Part shown: positions 13,449-25,890 of the stretch, piece by piece
How positions within the stretch are numbered: the first letter of the stretch is position 1
Layout: every line of letters starts with the position of its first letter
Source: Typha latifolia
Taxonomy: Eukaryota > Streptophyta > Magnoliopsida > Poales > Typhaceae
Direction of reading: 5' to 3'
NCBI GenBank assembly: GCA_019914945.1
Contig: CM034110.1
Coordinates: forward strand, 8,015,808-8,079,807
Length of the DNA stretch: 64,000 bases
Translations under genes and position numbers: made by a program
The notes under the pieces: generated by a model
What the model was told of the DNA's origin: nothing
What the model saw: the letters and a program-made list of their open reading frames with translations, nothing else
Database searches by the model: none

Positions 13449-16400
13449 CACCTCTAAATTAAATCTGAATAATTCTTAGTCATTGGCTACAGTGGACTTT
13501 GTAGATAAGACTATTTCTTTTCAACCCCATACTCCTAAAACTTGAACTCATATATCAAGTAATTACATAAATCTGAAAATTCCTCCACATGATCATCCTA
13601 GTAATTATCCCAATTCTCCTAGACAAACTTGAAAGAGAACTTCAAAAAGAGTGAATTTTACCACCAATTAATGCTCACTCTGAAAATTCACCTATAGTTT
13701 TTTTTTTGTCCGTTTGCAGTTTGACTTTTCCTCTCTATCAATACAATCAGAAGTCAATAGCCCCAATCAAATCTTCACCTCTGAATCAAATCCAAATAAT
13801 TCGAAGTCATGGGCTACAGTGGATTTTGTAGAAAAGACTTTATTTCTTTGCAAGCCCATACTTTTAAACTTGACCTCACATATCAAGTAATTTCATAAAT
13901 CTGAAATTTCTCCACTTGATTATCCTAGTAATTATCCAAATTATCCTAGCAAACTCGCATATCGAGTAATTTCATAAATCTGAAAATTGCTCCACTTGAT
14001 CATCCTAGTAATTGTCCCAATTCTCTTAGACAAACTTGAAAGAGAATTTCAAAAAGAGCCTAAATTTTACTACCAAGTAATTTTCTGACATTGAAAATTT
14101 ACCTATAGTTTTTTTGTTCGGTTGCAGTCTGACTTTTCTTTTCTTTTCCTTTCTATCAATACAATCAGAAGTCAATAGCCCCAAAAAATTCATCACCTCT
14201 AAATTAAGTCTGAATAATTTTAAGTCATGGGCTATAATGGACTTAGTAGAGAGAGGACTATTTCTTCTCAACTCCATAATTTTAAACTTGAACTCACATA
14301 TCAAGAGTATTCCATAAATCTGGAGATTGCTCCACTTGATCATCCTAGCATTATCCCAATTCTCCTTGACAAACTATTAAGATCCGTAAATCAGGAATTT
14401 GCTCCACTTGAGCATCCTTCTTACAGTATAGTCTAGTTTCTTATCAACAAAATGAAAGAGAACTTCAACAAGAGTCTAAATTTCATCACCATCCAGGAAT
14501 TTTTCTCACTTCGAAGATTCAACAGTAGTTTTTATAATCTGATTTTCCTTCCTATCAACTTAAACAGAAGTTGATATCCCCAATCTATCCATCACTACAA
14601 AATCAAATCCCAATAATTATAAGTCACAGGCTACAAACTAACAAAGGACTTAGTAGAGAAGATTTTATTTTATTTTTAACCCATACTTTCAAACTTAAAC
14701 TCACATATCAGGTTCTTCCCTAAATATGGAAACTGTTCCACTTGATAATCCTTGTTACAACATATTACGCAATTCATATCAAACAACTTGAAACAGAATT
14801 TCAAAAAGACTCTAAATTCACTTTGAAGATTAAACAATAATTTTTGCGGTCTGATTTTCCTACCAGTACAATCAATAGTCGATAACCCCAATCAATCTAG
14901 CAACTCCAAATTAGATCCAAAGTATTCTAAGTCATGGACTAGGAAGGACTCAGTATCTAAGACTTAATTTCTTTTCAATCCCGTACTCATAAACTTGAAC
15001 TCACATACCAAGTTATTCCATATATATGAAAATCGCTCCACTCGATCATCCTAGTAATTATCCCAATTCTCGTAGACAAAATACCAAGAAAATCCATCTA
15101 ATATATCATGGAAATACCTTGAGCTTCCAAACAAGGAAGTCTAATCCAGTAAAAAGTGTGCTTGATAAGAGGAAGGCAATATGGATGGATCATTACAAAT
15201 TTGCCTGTTTCAAAAGATGCCTAATTCCTATATCCTCAACAAACTTTTAGGATGTTGTCACAATGAGTAGATCTCTCAAGCATAATGGTAGACATGATGA
15301 TTATGTCAAGCATGTTGTTGCAATCATTGTTGCGGGGGATATTCACCATGTTAAGTTATGGAATAGGTAGAAATGATTAACATTAGAAGGGATGATGCAA
15401 ACCAATGATTTGTGATCACTTATTTGGAAACAAAGAGTCTATCAAGACTATTAAGGTTTCCCTATCAATGGATGCAACATGTATCATCTGAAAATTACTA
15501 AAAATCCACTAACAAGATGAAGTGAAGAGAACATCAGGATGCTGAGAGAAGAGGAATTGGTAGTGAAGGAATGAGAGAGGAGCACATGCCCGGCTAAAAA
15601 AAAGAAGGAAGAGGGGGAGTCATACAGCTGAGAAGAAAAAGATGAAGGAAAGGATTCAAGGCTTACACTTAATATCTTTTATAGGTTTTGAAGAATTTCA
15701 ATTATGAAATTGACGTGGAGTCTTGTTAGGACTATTAGGATTCAAATAGTACTTGATATCACTCTTTTAGGAAACTTGAGAACTCCTGCAGAAGAAGACT
15801 CAATTAATACTCCCCTGTTACTTACGGAGATTCAGCTGCAATCTAGTGTAAGAATGATAATCTTAATACACAACATATTTGACAAATGTTATCAAACAAC
15901 TTGATCGAGAACTTCCAAGGGAGTCTAAATTTCACCACATCCAGTAATTCTCTCACTTCCAATATTCAGCTATAGTATTTGCAGTCTGATTTTCCTTCTC
16001 ACCAACATATAACAAGAAGCCAATAGCCCCAATCGATCCATCATCTCTAAATCAAATCCCAATAATTATACGTCATGGACTACTAAGGACTTATTTCCAC
16101 CTCATACTTTTAAACTTGAACCCACACATCAGGTTCTGCACTTGATCATCCTTCTTACACTTATCATCTTAATACACAACATATTTCGCAATTGTTATCA
16201 ACAAACTGAAAGAGAATAAAAAAAGATCTAAATTTCATCACCATCCAGTAATTTTCTCACTTTGAAAATTCAGCAGTAGATTTTGCAATCTAAATTTCCC
16301 TCCCATCAACTTAATTAGAAGTCCATATCCCCAAGCAGTCCATAAATTCTAAATCAATCCCAATAATTATAAGTCACAGGCTACAAAGGACTTAGTGGAG

Positions 16401-17310
16401 AAGATTTTATTTCTTTTCCAATCCATACTTTTAAACTTGAACTCACATATCAGGTTCTTCCCTAAATCTAGAAATTGCTCCACTTGATCATCCTTGTTAC
16501 AACATATTAGGCAATTCATATCAAACAACTTACAACAGAATTTAAAAAAGACTCTAAATTTCACCATAATCCAGTAATCCACTCACTTCAAAGATTAAAC
16601 AATACATTTTACAGTCGGGATTCCCTTTTTATCAGTATAATCAGAAGTCAATAGCCCCAATTAATCCATCAACTCTAAATCAAATCCAAATAATTCTAAG
16701 TCATGGGCTACGAAGGACTCAGTACCTAAGACTTTGTTTCTTTATCAAGTTATTCCATAAATCTGGAAATTGCTTCACTCGATCATCCTAGTAATTATCC
16801 TAATTCTCCTAGACAAACAATCAAGAAAATCCATCTAATATATCATGGAAATATCTCGAGCTTCGAAACAGGGAAGTCTAATCCAGTAATAAGTGCACCA
16901 GGTAAGAGGTAGGCAATATGGATGGATCATTACAACTTTTGCCTGCTTCAAAACATTTCTAATTCCTAAGTCCTGAACAAACTTTTTGAATGGTCTAGAA
17001 AAGGAAAACAATGAGTAGATGTCTCAAGCATAATGGTAGACATGGATGGTTCAAACAAGCACGCTGTCATTGTTGTGGGGGATATTCACCAATGTAAATT
17101 GAGATTTGGAACACATAAGCACTAGTAGGGAAAAATTATGGAATAGGTAGGAATGATGTAACAATAGAAGAAGAAGATGCAAACCAGTGATCTGTGATCA
17201 CTTATTTGGGGAACAAAGAGTCTAACCTATTAAGGTTCCGATCAATTGATGCAATATGTATATCATAATGCAGTTACTAAAAAATCCACTAACAAGATGA
17301 ACTGAAGAGA
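13449..17310 (+). repeat. Eight-copy diverged repeat array
   Basis: A motif of the form CTCTAAAT-AAATC-AATAATT-TAAGTCATGGGCTAC recurs at about 13449, 13778, 14194, 14592, 14899, 16042, 16343 and 16668. Each copy is followed in the same order by a T-rich stretch, 'ACTTGAACTCACATATCA', 'CCACTTGATCATCCT', 'GAAAGAGAA-TTCAA' and 'CAATCAGAAGTCAATAGCCCC'. Spacing is about 300-415 bp, except one 1.1-kb gap filled by a non-repetitive block. Copies are too diverged for recent origin. No long ORF runs through the unit. The type is unknown: it could be a minisatellite-like array or the internal repeats of a dead element. Confidence 0.75.
14449..15576 (+). repeat. Segmental duplication, copy 1 (with internal deletion)
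   Basis: Collinear with 16207-17857. Shared segments include 'GTCACAGGCTACAAA', 'CAGGTTCTTCCCTAAAT', 'CCATCTAATATATCATGG', 'ATGGATGGATCATTACAA', 'TCAAGCATAATGGTAGACAT', 'GGGGGATATTCACCA' and 'AAATCCACTAACAAGATGAA'. Copy 1 jumps directly to 'GAGAAGAGGAATTGGTAGTG' at about 15545, whereas copy 2 reaches the same sequence after about 510 extra bases. Confidence 0.75.
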
Positions 17311-17857
17311 ACATTTGGTTGCTTCGATTCAATTCAGATCTGAATCTTCAGAAAGAAAAAGAAGAAGATATGTTTCATTTGATACAAACTAATATCAATT
17401 GATAGACTGTGGAATAAGGCAAGACAGAGATTGGGTTGATCACAAGAGGCGAGTAACCTAACTTTTAGCTGCATGAACCTTATGAACAGCAATTAAGGTC
17501 TGAAATAGTCCATAATAATTGGTTATTAATTTAGAAAACACCGTTGGGAGGCCTAATACATGGACAACGGGATCTCTTCCTTCATCTATAATTAGCAAAA
17601 TCAAGCAGCCTTGGTCCACTGATCAAATCTTCCTCAATAGTACTGTAAAATTAGCACAACAGATGTATGTGATATGGCTAATAGAAACAGCAGCATTCAG
17701 AGCACAAAATAAGGTGAATAGCAGCAACAGTGAACTGCCACAACGGCCATAGATAGCAACAGCAACTTATGGCAGAAGTTTGAGATCAGAGAAATAATTA
17801 TAGAATAAGACAGGAGTAGATGTTGAGAGAAGAGGAATTGGTAGTGAAGGAATGAGA
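16207..17857 (+). repeat. Segmental duplication, copy 2 (longer form)
   Basis: Second copy of the block at 14449-15576, offset by about 1.75 kb in its first part. It keeps about 510 bp (roughly 17311-17820) that copy 1 lacks before the shared 'GAGAAGAGGAATTGGTAGTG'. No coding function was recognised. Confidence 0.75.
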
Positions 17858-18045
17858 ATATTGTGGTATTGCAAAAAGTTCGTATACAGAATTCCAACTT
17901 CAAGAATTGGAGTGTAGAAATATAAATATTTCAAGGGCAAGGAAGAAGATTCAAGAAAAGATATCAAAATTCGCTCAGGAATACCGCAGGGATGAACTAA
18001 TGAAGGTCAACATCTTCCCATCTAAACGATGTTCCAATCACTTAC

Positions 18046-18198
18046 CAACAACAGCAGTAACAACAAATATTACTAGGGTAACAGTCAATCCGTAGCGCAG
18101 AACATACCCAATAACACGACTATCAAAGAAAACAAGAACAACAGCAGAACCGATGGTAGAAAAGCCATAAAGAAAGAATTCATCACACGCTTTGCAAT
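18046..18198 (-). pseudogene. Orphan exon-like segment, membrane-protein-like
   Basis: On the minus strand a 153-bp interval is bounded by a splice-like acceptor (CTTTAAG|ATTGC) and a strong donor (GTTG|GTAAGT). Inside is a stop-free 50-codon frame starting CKACDEFFLYGFSTIG and continuing through FFDSRVIGYVLRYG to a hydrophobic end, with two likely membrane segments. Composition and splice signals look like a real coding exon, but no matching neighbouring exons were found and I do not recognise the family. It could be a gene fragment carried by an element, a broken gene, or chance. Confidence 0.25.
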
Positions 18199-18528
18199 CT
18201 TAAAGAGATATCAGAGAACCAAGATTACCTGATTACCTATCTTGGAGCTGGGATTTCCCCTTCAAGAAGTCCTTCTTGATCTCCCCCTTCTTCTACTTCC
18301 CATCACCCACGGGTATCGATCTTGCGGTCCAACGCCAAAGAAGTCCAAGATCGAGCTCTTCTTGAGGGCCCTGTACTTAGGACTCCAAGAAACCCGTATT
18401 GTCTTGCCCCATCTTTCTTGATTTCCCTCTTCCTTTACTCCCAATCGATCGCGCCTTTGGATTTATCATCGATCGGGCGACGCAAACCCAAAGCGGTTCA
18501 AGATCCAGTCCTTCTTGAGGAGTCCTTT

Positions 18529-18565
18529 CCAAGAAACCCTCATCGCCCCGGGCTCGTTGGACCAC

Positions 18566-18606
<41 letters not shown>

Positions 18607-18735
18607 AGGGAGGGAGGGAGGGAGGGAGAAGGTTTGAATTCCATTCTTTCCAAGAAACACTCATCGCCCCGGGCTCGTCGAACCACCACGGAGAGAGAGA
18701 GGGGAAAGAGGAGGGAGAAGGTTTGAATTCCATTC
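18529..18735 (+). repeat. Tandem duplication with GA and GGGA microsatellites
   Basis: A unit beginning 'TCCAAGAAACCCTCATCGCC' (18529) recurs with few changes at about 18649, 120 bp later. Each copy runs through 'CCCCGGGCTCG', 'ACCACCACGGAGAGAGAG' and ends 'GAAGGTTTGAATTCCATT'. The first copy is expanded by (GA)n at 18571-18600 and (GGGA)n to 18628. The short reading frames across it are low-complexity artefacts. Confidence 0.8.
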
Positions 18736-18779
18736 GTTCATCCGCCTCGGGTTTTATAGACGTTTCGTGTGTGCCCACA

Positions 18780-20952
18780 TGGATCGGACGGGCATAAATT
18801 GATCTCTCGATTACCGTTTGTTTCCCGATAAGTGGGGTTTACGCTTAATACGTGCATAAGCTCCGATAGGGAGTTAGGGACCAACCAAGTATAAATAAAG
18901 AAGGTTATTTAAAGACCTCGATAAATCTGGATCAAATCGATATTAGAAGCCACGATCCTTCGTATAGACGTTTTTGTTGGACAAAAAATTATCTTTTTCA
19001 TTTCCCACCTCCCATTATGTATTTACTTCAGTTTACACCATATCTTTTGTCACTATTTTAATTTTGATCCGCCTTTTTCTTATTAAATTAAAAAAAAGCA
19101 TCATACTTAGGGTGCTTTTAGAAATAGAATGACCCAAAATAAATATTTTTTAATTAAGAAAGTTGTCTTAGACCTCCAAGTAGTTTCCGAGTAGGGTGAA
19201 ACCGAAGGAAAAGCATTATCTACGTCCGATCCAAAATAAATAAATAATAAAATTTAAAATTATATTCTAACTAAGCTAATATAAATAATTTTTAAATACA
19301 GATCGAATAATTTTCAGATAGCAAATTAAATCTTAAATGAATTGTGATCTTCCTTATGATTAACACAAAATATTAAAAGTTAAAAAAATACTACATGTTA
19401 ATTACATATAAAATTAATAAAATTAATTTCTCCAAATAATATAAAACAAAATAATAATAATAATAATAATAATTATTATTATTATTATTATTTAAATAAG
19501 CAAACTAAAATTTATAAAGCATTTAAAAAATATTAGTTAGATAAATATCTATTATCCGTATTCATATTCGAAAAAAAAATTATATCTACCCATATCTATA
19601 TCCGAGTTTTTTTAATCTATATTTGAATCTATATTCAGATTTTCGTCCTTAATCCGACCCTTTCACCCATACTTATGCATGATCAGAAAACAAGGTTAAA
19701 AGGAGTATCATAATGTGCAGCAAATTTTTTTAAAAAAAATATCAAAGCATGCGGCAGCATGTCGTGCGGATACACAATGGAGATGATGAAAGAAGCATTA
19801 AATAGATTATTAAACTCTCTGTTTACATAAACGAGAATATTATATAACCACCACTACAAGCTCATAATCAAGTTGGTCTTCTCTCAGAGTATCATCTGAG
19901 ATCAAAACCAACTGGGGAATGAAATAAGTTATCTTGTATTCTTGTATATACAAAGGGAAACATACACAGAACCATGAGTAAACTATCTTGTACATGGCAA
20001 TTTACAACTGGTTACAGCTATGATAATTAGATGCCAATGCTATCTGGTATTAATTTCAGCGGGTAAAGACATAATACTCAACAAGTAACTTCCTTCTAAC
20101 ACCAGGGCCATAAGATTCTTTGTCTGCCACTGCACTATGAATGCACGTCATCAGAAAGCATATAATTGCAAGGTTGATAATCTAGAGTTCTCAACAGCAG
20201 GTAAATAACAGCATTAAAAAATGAGGAACATGAATACGGGAGGAAAAAAGGCTATACTTAAGAAAGTTTCCCAGATCAAATATTTTCTTTCAAGCATAAA
20301 GTAATGCGAGCATTATCTGGGTGGGTTAAGTTTTCAGAGATGTTTGCCTCACAATTTACATAGTGCTGCCACTCAGACTAACCTACCTACAGAAAAGGAC
20401 AAAGGTATCACACAAGAGCCACCCAGGTCTCTGTTGCCAGGTTCACTTGGATATATATGTTATATATTGTGACTTCTTTATCTGATAATTATTAAGCAGT
20501 TGAGATTGACCCCTTGCTGCCTTATTAGCCAAAATAAGGAAATTAAATTATGGAAGCATAATAACAAAATAAATCGAAAATTCTTAAATACATCAACTCT
20601 CTGATCGCTTCAATATAATCTACTAAAAGTCTAGCTTCATCTGGATTCTTATTCTCATAATTTAAAAAATCTTTTAACAGCTAGTTCAAGCTTTTTGTAC
20701 TGCATGCATTATCACTAAAGGAATGTGCTCGCAATTTCATTTAGTCATCACAGTGAGCTAAAAATTTTACCTAATTATATGGCTTGTCTTATATCTTCAT
20801 TAAGATCCTTCCATAATAGAACAACGCAAATTATAGCAATCATACCGTAAAAGAAAAGCCTTTCTATAATTTAACAAGAGTAAGGTCTCCTAGAAAGATA
20901 TAGTACCTGTACTCAATTATACCTAAGAGTAGCAGACTCAGGCAGTTATTGA
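18780..20952. other. Intergenic region downstream of NF-YB
   Basis: AT-rich with no recognised gene. Contains a perfect (AAT)n/(ATT)n palindrome at 19451-19493 and alternating 'ATATCTA'-type runs near 19560-19640. The right part (about 20000-20950) probably includes the NF-YB 3' UTR. Confidence 0.55.
19451..19493. repeat. (AAT)n-(ATT)n palindromic microsatellite
   Basis: About seven AAT/ATA triplets run directly into about seven ATT triplets, giving a self-complementary tract that could form a hairpin or cruciform. Confidence 0.9.
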
Positions 20953-23060
20953 TTAGCTTGACAGATCCCCATTATGAAACTGAAAAAAAAAATGCAAAAA
21001 AGGGATAAGCAGTCTTGGAAGAACCATTCACCAGTAAAATAGAAAAACATGCAAGTTAAGGAAGATTAAGAAAACAGTACTATGCCTCAAGAATTATTTA
21101 TACCTGCAAGGACAACTAATATGATAATCAATTTGTAAACAAATGAAAGATCTGGTTTAGAAATCAAGGAATCAATAGATGTTATCTCATCTATGAAGAA
21201 TGTGTTTAATAGTAGTTTAGTACCAAAATACATTAGCTTTGTGATATCAAAATAACCTATCGGAGGATAACTGATGACATTTGCAGGCAGGATAGTAATG
21301 GCCCAAAAAAGGGGACATCATTGCAAAAGAAGGCAGCTAACCAACAGATTAAGAGCCATAATAGCAAGAGATCTTTCTATGCAATAACTATAACAACAAT
21401 GACGATCTAGAATATGGTTGGGAAACAAAAATAAAATAAAGTACCTGAGGTTGCATATAGTTCATTCCTTGAGTATAAGGTCCCTGCTGGCCAATCTAAT
21501 ATTTACATGGCAATTAGTTAACTTTTGAGGATGTCATCAAAAGAGCAACAAAGTAAGCTAGAGAACAAACCCCTTGGGTGCTTGGACCACCTTGAGCTCC
21601 AACATGAGTGCCTGCTGCATCTTTCTTGGCAAAGCTATCTCCACCCTTTACAGATAACTTACTATCACCCTGGAAATTACCAAATAAACCACAGAGGACC
21701 AGTATGAATTATATGCCTAGTATCCTGTTCCCTAATTAAGCACAAACCATCTCATTTATTATTTAATACAGTCCCTTTACTTTTTGCCATTATAAAAAGG
21801 AACAAAAGGACTCAATAACAATTGCACCATTAAGTTCTTCTAAAGGAGTCAGATAAGAGGCCAACTATAAATATGTAAGTTTTCTCAAAATTTGAGCAAA
21901 AATCAGAGCTAGCAACTCCAAGATGAATAATATACTAATAGTGAAGGAAATAGATACAACTTTGGGAAGAAATTCAACAAAGAAGAGATTCTCGGCTCTT
22001 ATGTTTTAATAGTAAATATGCAGTTTGATGGGCTTGAGAACATATTTAAGAAGATAGTTTTACAAATTCATGGGTAATTAATCTCCTAAAGGTATAATAT
22101 ATATTGTTTGTCTGTTACCTAATAACTTAGGTTTTTAAATCAACTAGCTACCTGACATTGTCAATTGACAAAATATAGAAACAACTAAGAAATATCTGAA
22201 ATTATGATCTCTCCACCCCCATTTCAAATAGATATATGAGAAAACTTACAATTTTTGACGAAAAGAGAAGCTATTCAAATCTAACCAACATTTATAGTTG
22301 CTTAATAGGGGAACCAATATAAGATGGAAAAAGATTTCTAGAGAAGCAGACAAGACAATCGATCTCTCTGCACTACTAGCACACCTTAAAAATGGAAATT
22401 AAGGTTGAAGATCACATACCTCCATCTAGTATAACACAAACGCCCCCAAACATGCACAAGAAACAAAAAACGAATAATTAGATTCGGAAAATAGCAAAAT
22501 TCGATAAATAAAAAGAAGCAAAAGTACAAGAAGATTCCACACCCCTCAGCAGGGAATTGACCTGTGGCTAATTAAAATTTTGAAGGAAGCTCAGTGAAAT
22601 AAGAGAACTTCTACAATCAGATAATACCTCTCTATATTTCTGTAAGTAAAGCTTAAGCGGCTCGATATAGTCCTCGAAACCCAACGTCGCCATCGCCCAC
22701 AACAGATCGTCGCCATTAATCGTCTTCCTCTTCTCCCTCTGGCACTTATCGCTTGCCCTGCACCATCACCGCCATCACCAAAACAAGATCTACCAAAAAG
22801 CAAATCGAATAAGGCAAAAGAGGGATCCCTCACTCGCTAGTGATGAAGCTGATGAACTCGGAGACGCACTCCTGAACCGTTTCTTTCGCGTCCTTCGCGA
22901 TCTTTCCATTAGCTGGTAGTGCCTTCTTCATGATCCTGCTAATATTAGCGATCGGGAGGAACCGGTCCTGCTCGCGCACCCCGGATCGGGGGCTCCCGTC
23001 CCCGCCGCTCTCGTGGCTGCCGCCGCCGCCTCCGCCTGGGCTCGCCGGTGCCTCCGCCAT
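20953..23060 (-). CDS. NF-YB: NF-YB (HAP3/CBF-A) transcription factor subunit
   Basis: Histone-fold subunit of the CCAAT-binding NF-Y complex; it dimerises with NF-YC and then recruits NF-YA in the nucleus. Five exons: 22834-23060, 22628-22757, 21571-21669, 21445-21495, 20953-20979. They are in phase, 534 bp in total, 177 aa, a usual length for this class. N-terminal Gly/Ser-rich segment, then the core at about residues 29-119: [69 protein letters not shown]. The tail is Gly/Gln-rich and ends [15 protein letters not shown]. The last exon is 27 bp, behind a clear poly-pyrimidine acceptor. The SHESGG...SPRS N-terminus fits the NF-YB8/10-like (non-LEC1) group. Exon 1 is very GC-rich, with an overlapping upstream ORF. 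Confidence 0.95.
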
Positions 23061-23089
23061 CCCGCCGAGAGCCCTAGATCCACGGCCAT
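22928..23089 (-). promoter_or_regulatory. Upstream ORF overlapping the NF-YB start
   Basis: An upstream ATG at 23089 in a strong context (GACCATGG) lies 29 bp ahead of the NF-YB ATG in another frame. It opens a 53-codon frame that ends at the TGA at 22928-22930, inside NF-YB exon 1. If included in the mature leader it should reduce translation of the main frame. It depends on the transcription start and any leader intron, neither of which can be proved here. Confidence 0.5.
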
Positions 23090-23470
23090 GGTCACCGCCG
23101 TCTAGATGAGGTCAGAACCCCCCAGATCTGGAGATCCGGCCGAGAAACCCTAGATCGAGGAGAGGAGAGAGAAGCGTACCTTTCCTGGAGAGAGAGAGAG
23201 GAGGGTTTTGGTTGGTGGATTCGTATTTAGGCGCGAGAGGAGGAGAGGGAGAGATCGAGTTCTTTTTTTTTTGCGGTGGTGCGGTGGAGAGAGGAGAGAA
23301 GGAGATCGGACGCTGGAGAAGAGAGGGAGGAGGAGACGATGGAGATGTAAAGTTGAGGAAGAGGGTTTGCTTATCTACACCGTTCGTCCACTTCCTAGTT
23401 CCTATCCCCCTCCGGTTTTTATATACCAGAGAAGGTTTGGGGGGGGTGGGTGCGTGCTGGGGTTGAATAA
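23061..23470 (-). promoter_or_regulatory. NF-YB leader and proximal promoter, GA-rich
   Basis: Purine-rich on the plus strand (CT-rich when read toward the gene). A likely leader-intron donor reads CAGGAAAG|GTACGC near 23177. CT-rich leaders are common in plant genes. No TATA box could be assigned with confidence. Confidence 0.4.
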
Positions 23471-25699
23471 CTTAGTCGGATAATTTTAATTTATCCGCTC
23501 GACACATTGGATCCGAATCCTTTTTTCCTTTTTTGTCTTGTATTTTAATCTTTCAAATCCAAAATGTATACAACCATTCAATTTTAAGAAATCAAGAGGA
23601 CTAAAAAAAAAATCAAGAGGAAACCTCTTTGTAACCTATTCAAGTTCACATTTATTTAAATTTATTACGAGCAAATCATTTAGATCAATTTAATAGCTCA
23701 GTAGTATATTATTTGAAAAATCAGCTCAAAGGCAAGCTAAAACACAACTAATTATCTTTTATATGAAAGGTTAGTAGGCCCAGTTCATATCAAACATTCA
23801 GGCTAATGACCAGTAAAACAAAACTCTAAATGAATAAAAAGTTTAAAACCTGATCCGTACTTCGATATGGTTGGCGTTATCCAAGTTTGCGCATGCAACT
23901 AATAATGGTCAACTATTGAAAGGTCAAGAGAGAAGAGAAGAGCAAACTAACATTACTAAGCTTTAGAATTTTCTAAAGCTTGTTATGTTGTATCGGTACA
24001 AGATACAATTGAATGCAGGTTTAATAATCGAAATGGGTGAATTGACGTATATTTTGTATTAAAAAGAAGAATATAGATATAAACTTCTGGATTGTTCTGC
24101 AGTTGAAACTTGGCAGCTCATTGTTGACTACCGAGCCGGCCAGGGAATAATAATCCTCTGGATGATAGACAATCGCCTATTATTCTTCCTTCTCAAAAAC
24201 ATCTTATCTATCCCTCTTAGAGTCTTTAACCATGAGTTTAATCGTGTCATGCATCTCATTAATTTCAATTTGGAGGTACCACACCACAGTAGAAATAATT
24301 GTAGACCGTAGTTAATTGATGCAGTAAGTAGCATATGCAACGGAAATTGTCTACTTATAATTAAGGAGTTGCAAGCCAAAAATAACACACGTGTAAGATG
24401 GAAGAAAACGCGAGAACGGATATAGACGTTACGACACTGGAGATACCATAGATGTCAACATTACTACACGTGCTGAGATGGCGCGGCACGTGTATGAAGA
24501 GGAACTACAAGTGGAAAATAAAACTCAATGCGTATGATTTTTTTTTTTTTGAGATAGTGACCTCACCGGCACACCTAAAATACAATTCTATTTAATTGCA
24601 CTGTGACATCAAAGACTAGTAAATAATAAATTATGCAATGTGTGGTTGGCTTAACACGCATAAGGATCTATCCTATCGGTTTTTTTTTTCTTTCTATTGA
24701 AGTTACGCTTATTTATTCTCTTTGGTGTTTTGAAAATATATACAATTACCAGCTAACGGCATCGAGAAACGTTTACCGCATCTCTTACGAGAAGACAATA
24801 TGGTGGAGTTCTACCTACTTCCCTGTTCTTCAAGAGTCATCCTGCAAATTGAACAGAGAGTTGATATAGTGACTGTTCTTATAGCAATTCCAAAAGAGGA
24901 GACAAACAAGGACAAACATAGTTAGCAAGCAGTAAGTAGGAAGAGGCCAGACAAATAAATACAACCTGGAAGTTGAAACAGGGAGTGCTGCAACCAACTA
25001 GACAACAAGAGAGCTGAAACTATTCTTGCGCCTGTTTTGTTGCCTTCTTCAGAAATGGAAATTGGTAGTGAACAATAATAAATTCAGGATCACCATGCTA
25101 CAGCAAAAATTGTGCAACATAACAAGTTTTGTCAACTAGAACAGCAATTGCTTATATTCACCAAGTGATAACATGCAAGATCAGCAAATAGAGCAACAGT
25201 TAGTTACTAGCTCACATCAAGCACCAAGCTAGAAAGAGAACAGTCACAATTGACCTTAACAAACTAGCATGTTGCGGAGCACCATTTGTGTGCTTCCTGT
25301 GTTGCATAACATACCAAACAAGTATTTAATGGTCGTGAGGTGGAAAAAAATAAGCATATTTTTCATCCCAGCATTTCTGGACTGCTTGATACTAGAAGAA
25401 CTTTGATCTGATTGAATAGACATATTATCTGATACATGCAGAATCTGGAAGACTAATACAATTATATCAGTAGTCTTGAATCTAGATGACAACAGGTATT
25501 ATAAATGAAATTAATTGCTGGTGAGTAAAAATCAGGAAACCCCATTAAGTTGTATCATAAAAAGCACGTGGACATTCTAAGTCAGAGACAGATATCTTTA
25601 TGGAAGTAAAATTAAGCAAAATTAAGCATGACCAAAGTCTATTTTCTGCAGAAAATTTAGAGTTTTATTATATTAAAAAAGGCATTGGAAGGAAGAGTA

Positions 25700-25890
25700 A
25701 TAGATGTAATTATCAGAACCAAATCGGACCAGATGGTCAAATCGGTGAACCAACTATTAAGCCTGTTTGGTTTTTGGTTTTGTTATAGGACGGTAAATAC
25801 AATTGACCAGGTACAAAATTGACCAACATGGAGGTTCAACCAGCGAACCGTGCAACTCGGACGGGTTTTTGAGAACCGACTGGGTTGCTT
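25700..25890. repeat. Decayed repeat with inverted 'ACCGGTTCAACC'-type ends
   Basis: The left part, 'ACCAAATCGGACCAGATGG', and the right part, around 'GGTTCAACCAGCGAACCG' and 'GAGAACCGACTGGGTT', are partly inverted relative to each other. This is the style of small non-autonomous plant DNA elements. Exact ends were not defined. Confidence 0.3.

Noticed and set aside
13449..17310. CRISPR-like array
   Set aside because: Units are about 300-400 bp, diverged, with no short identical repeats and unique spacers, and the DNA is plant nuclear.
18322..18778. Open frames of 130 codons through GA/GGGA tracts
   Set aside because: Arg/Glu/Gly or Ser/Leu/Pro runs produced by microsatellite sequence, with no family resemblance.
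20040..20129. Alternative last exon for NF-YB
   Set aside because: In phase but encodes an unrelated tail; the 27-bp exon at 20953-20979 restores the family-typical HNGD end and has a better acceptor.
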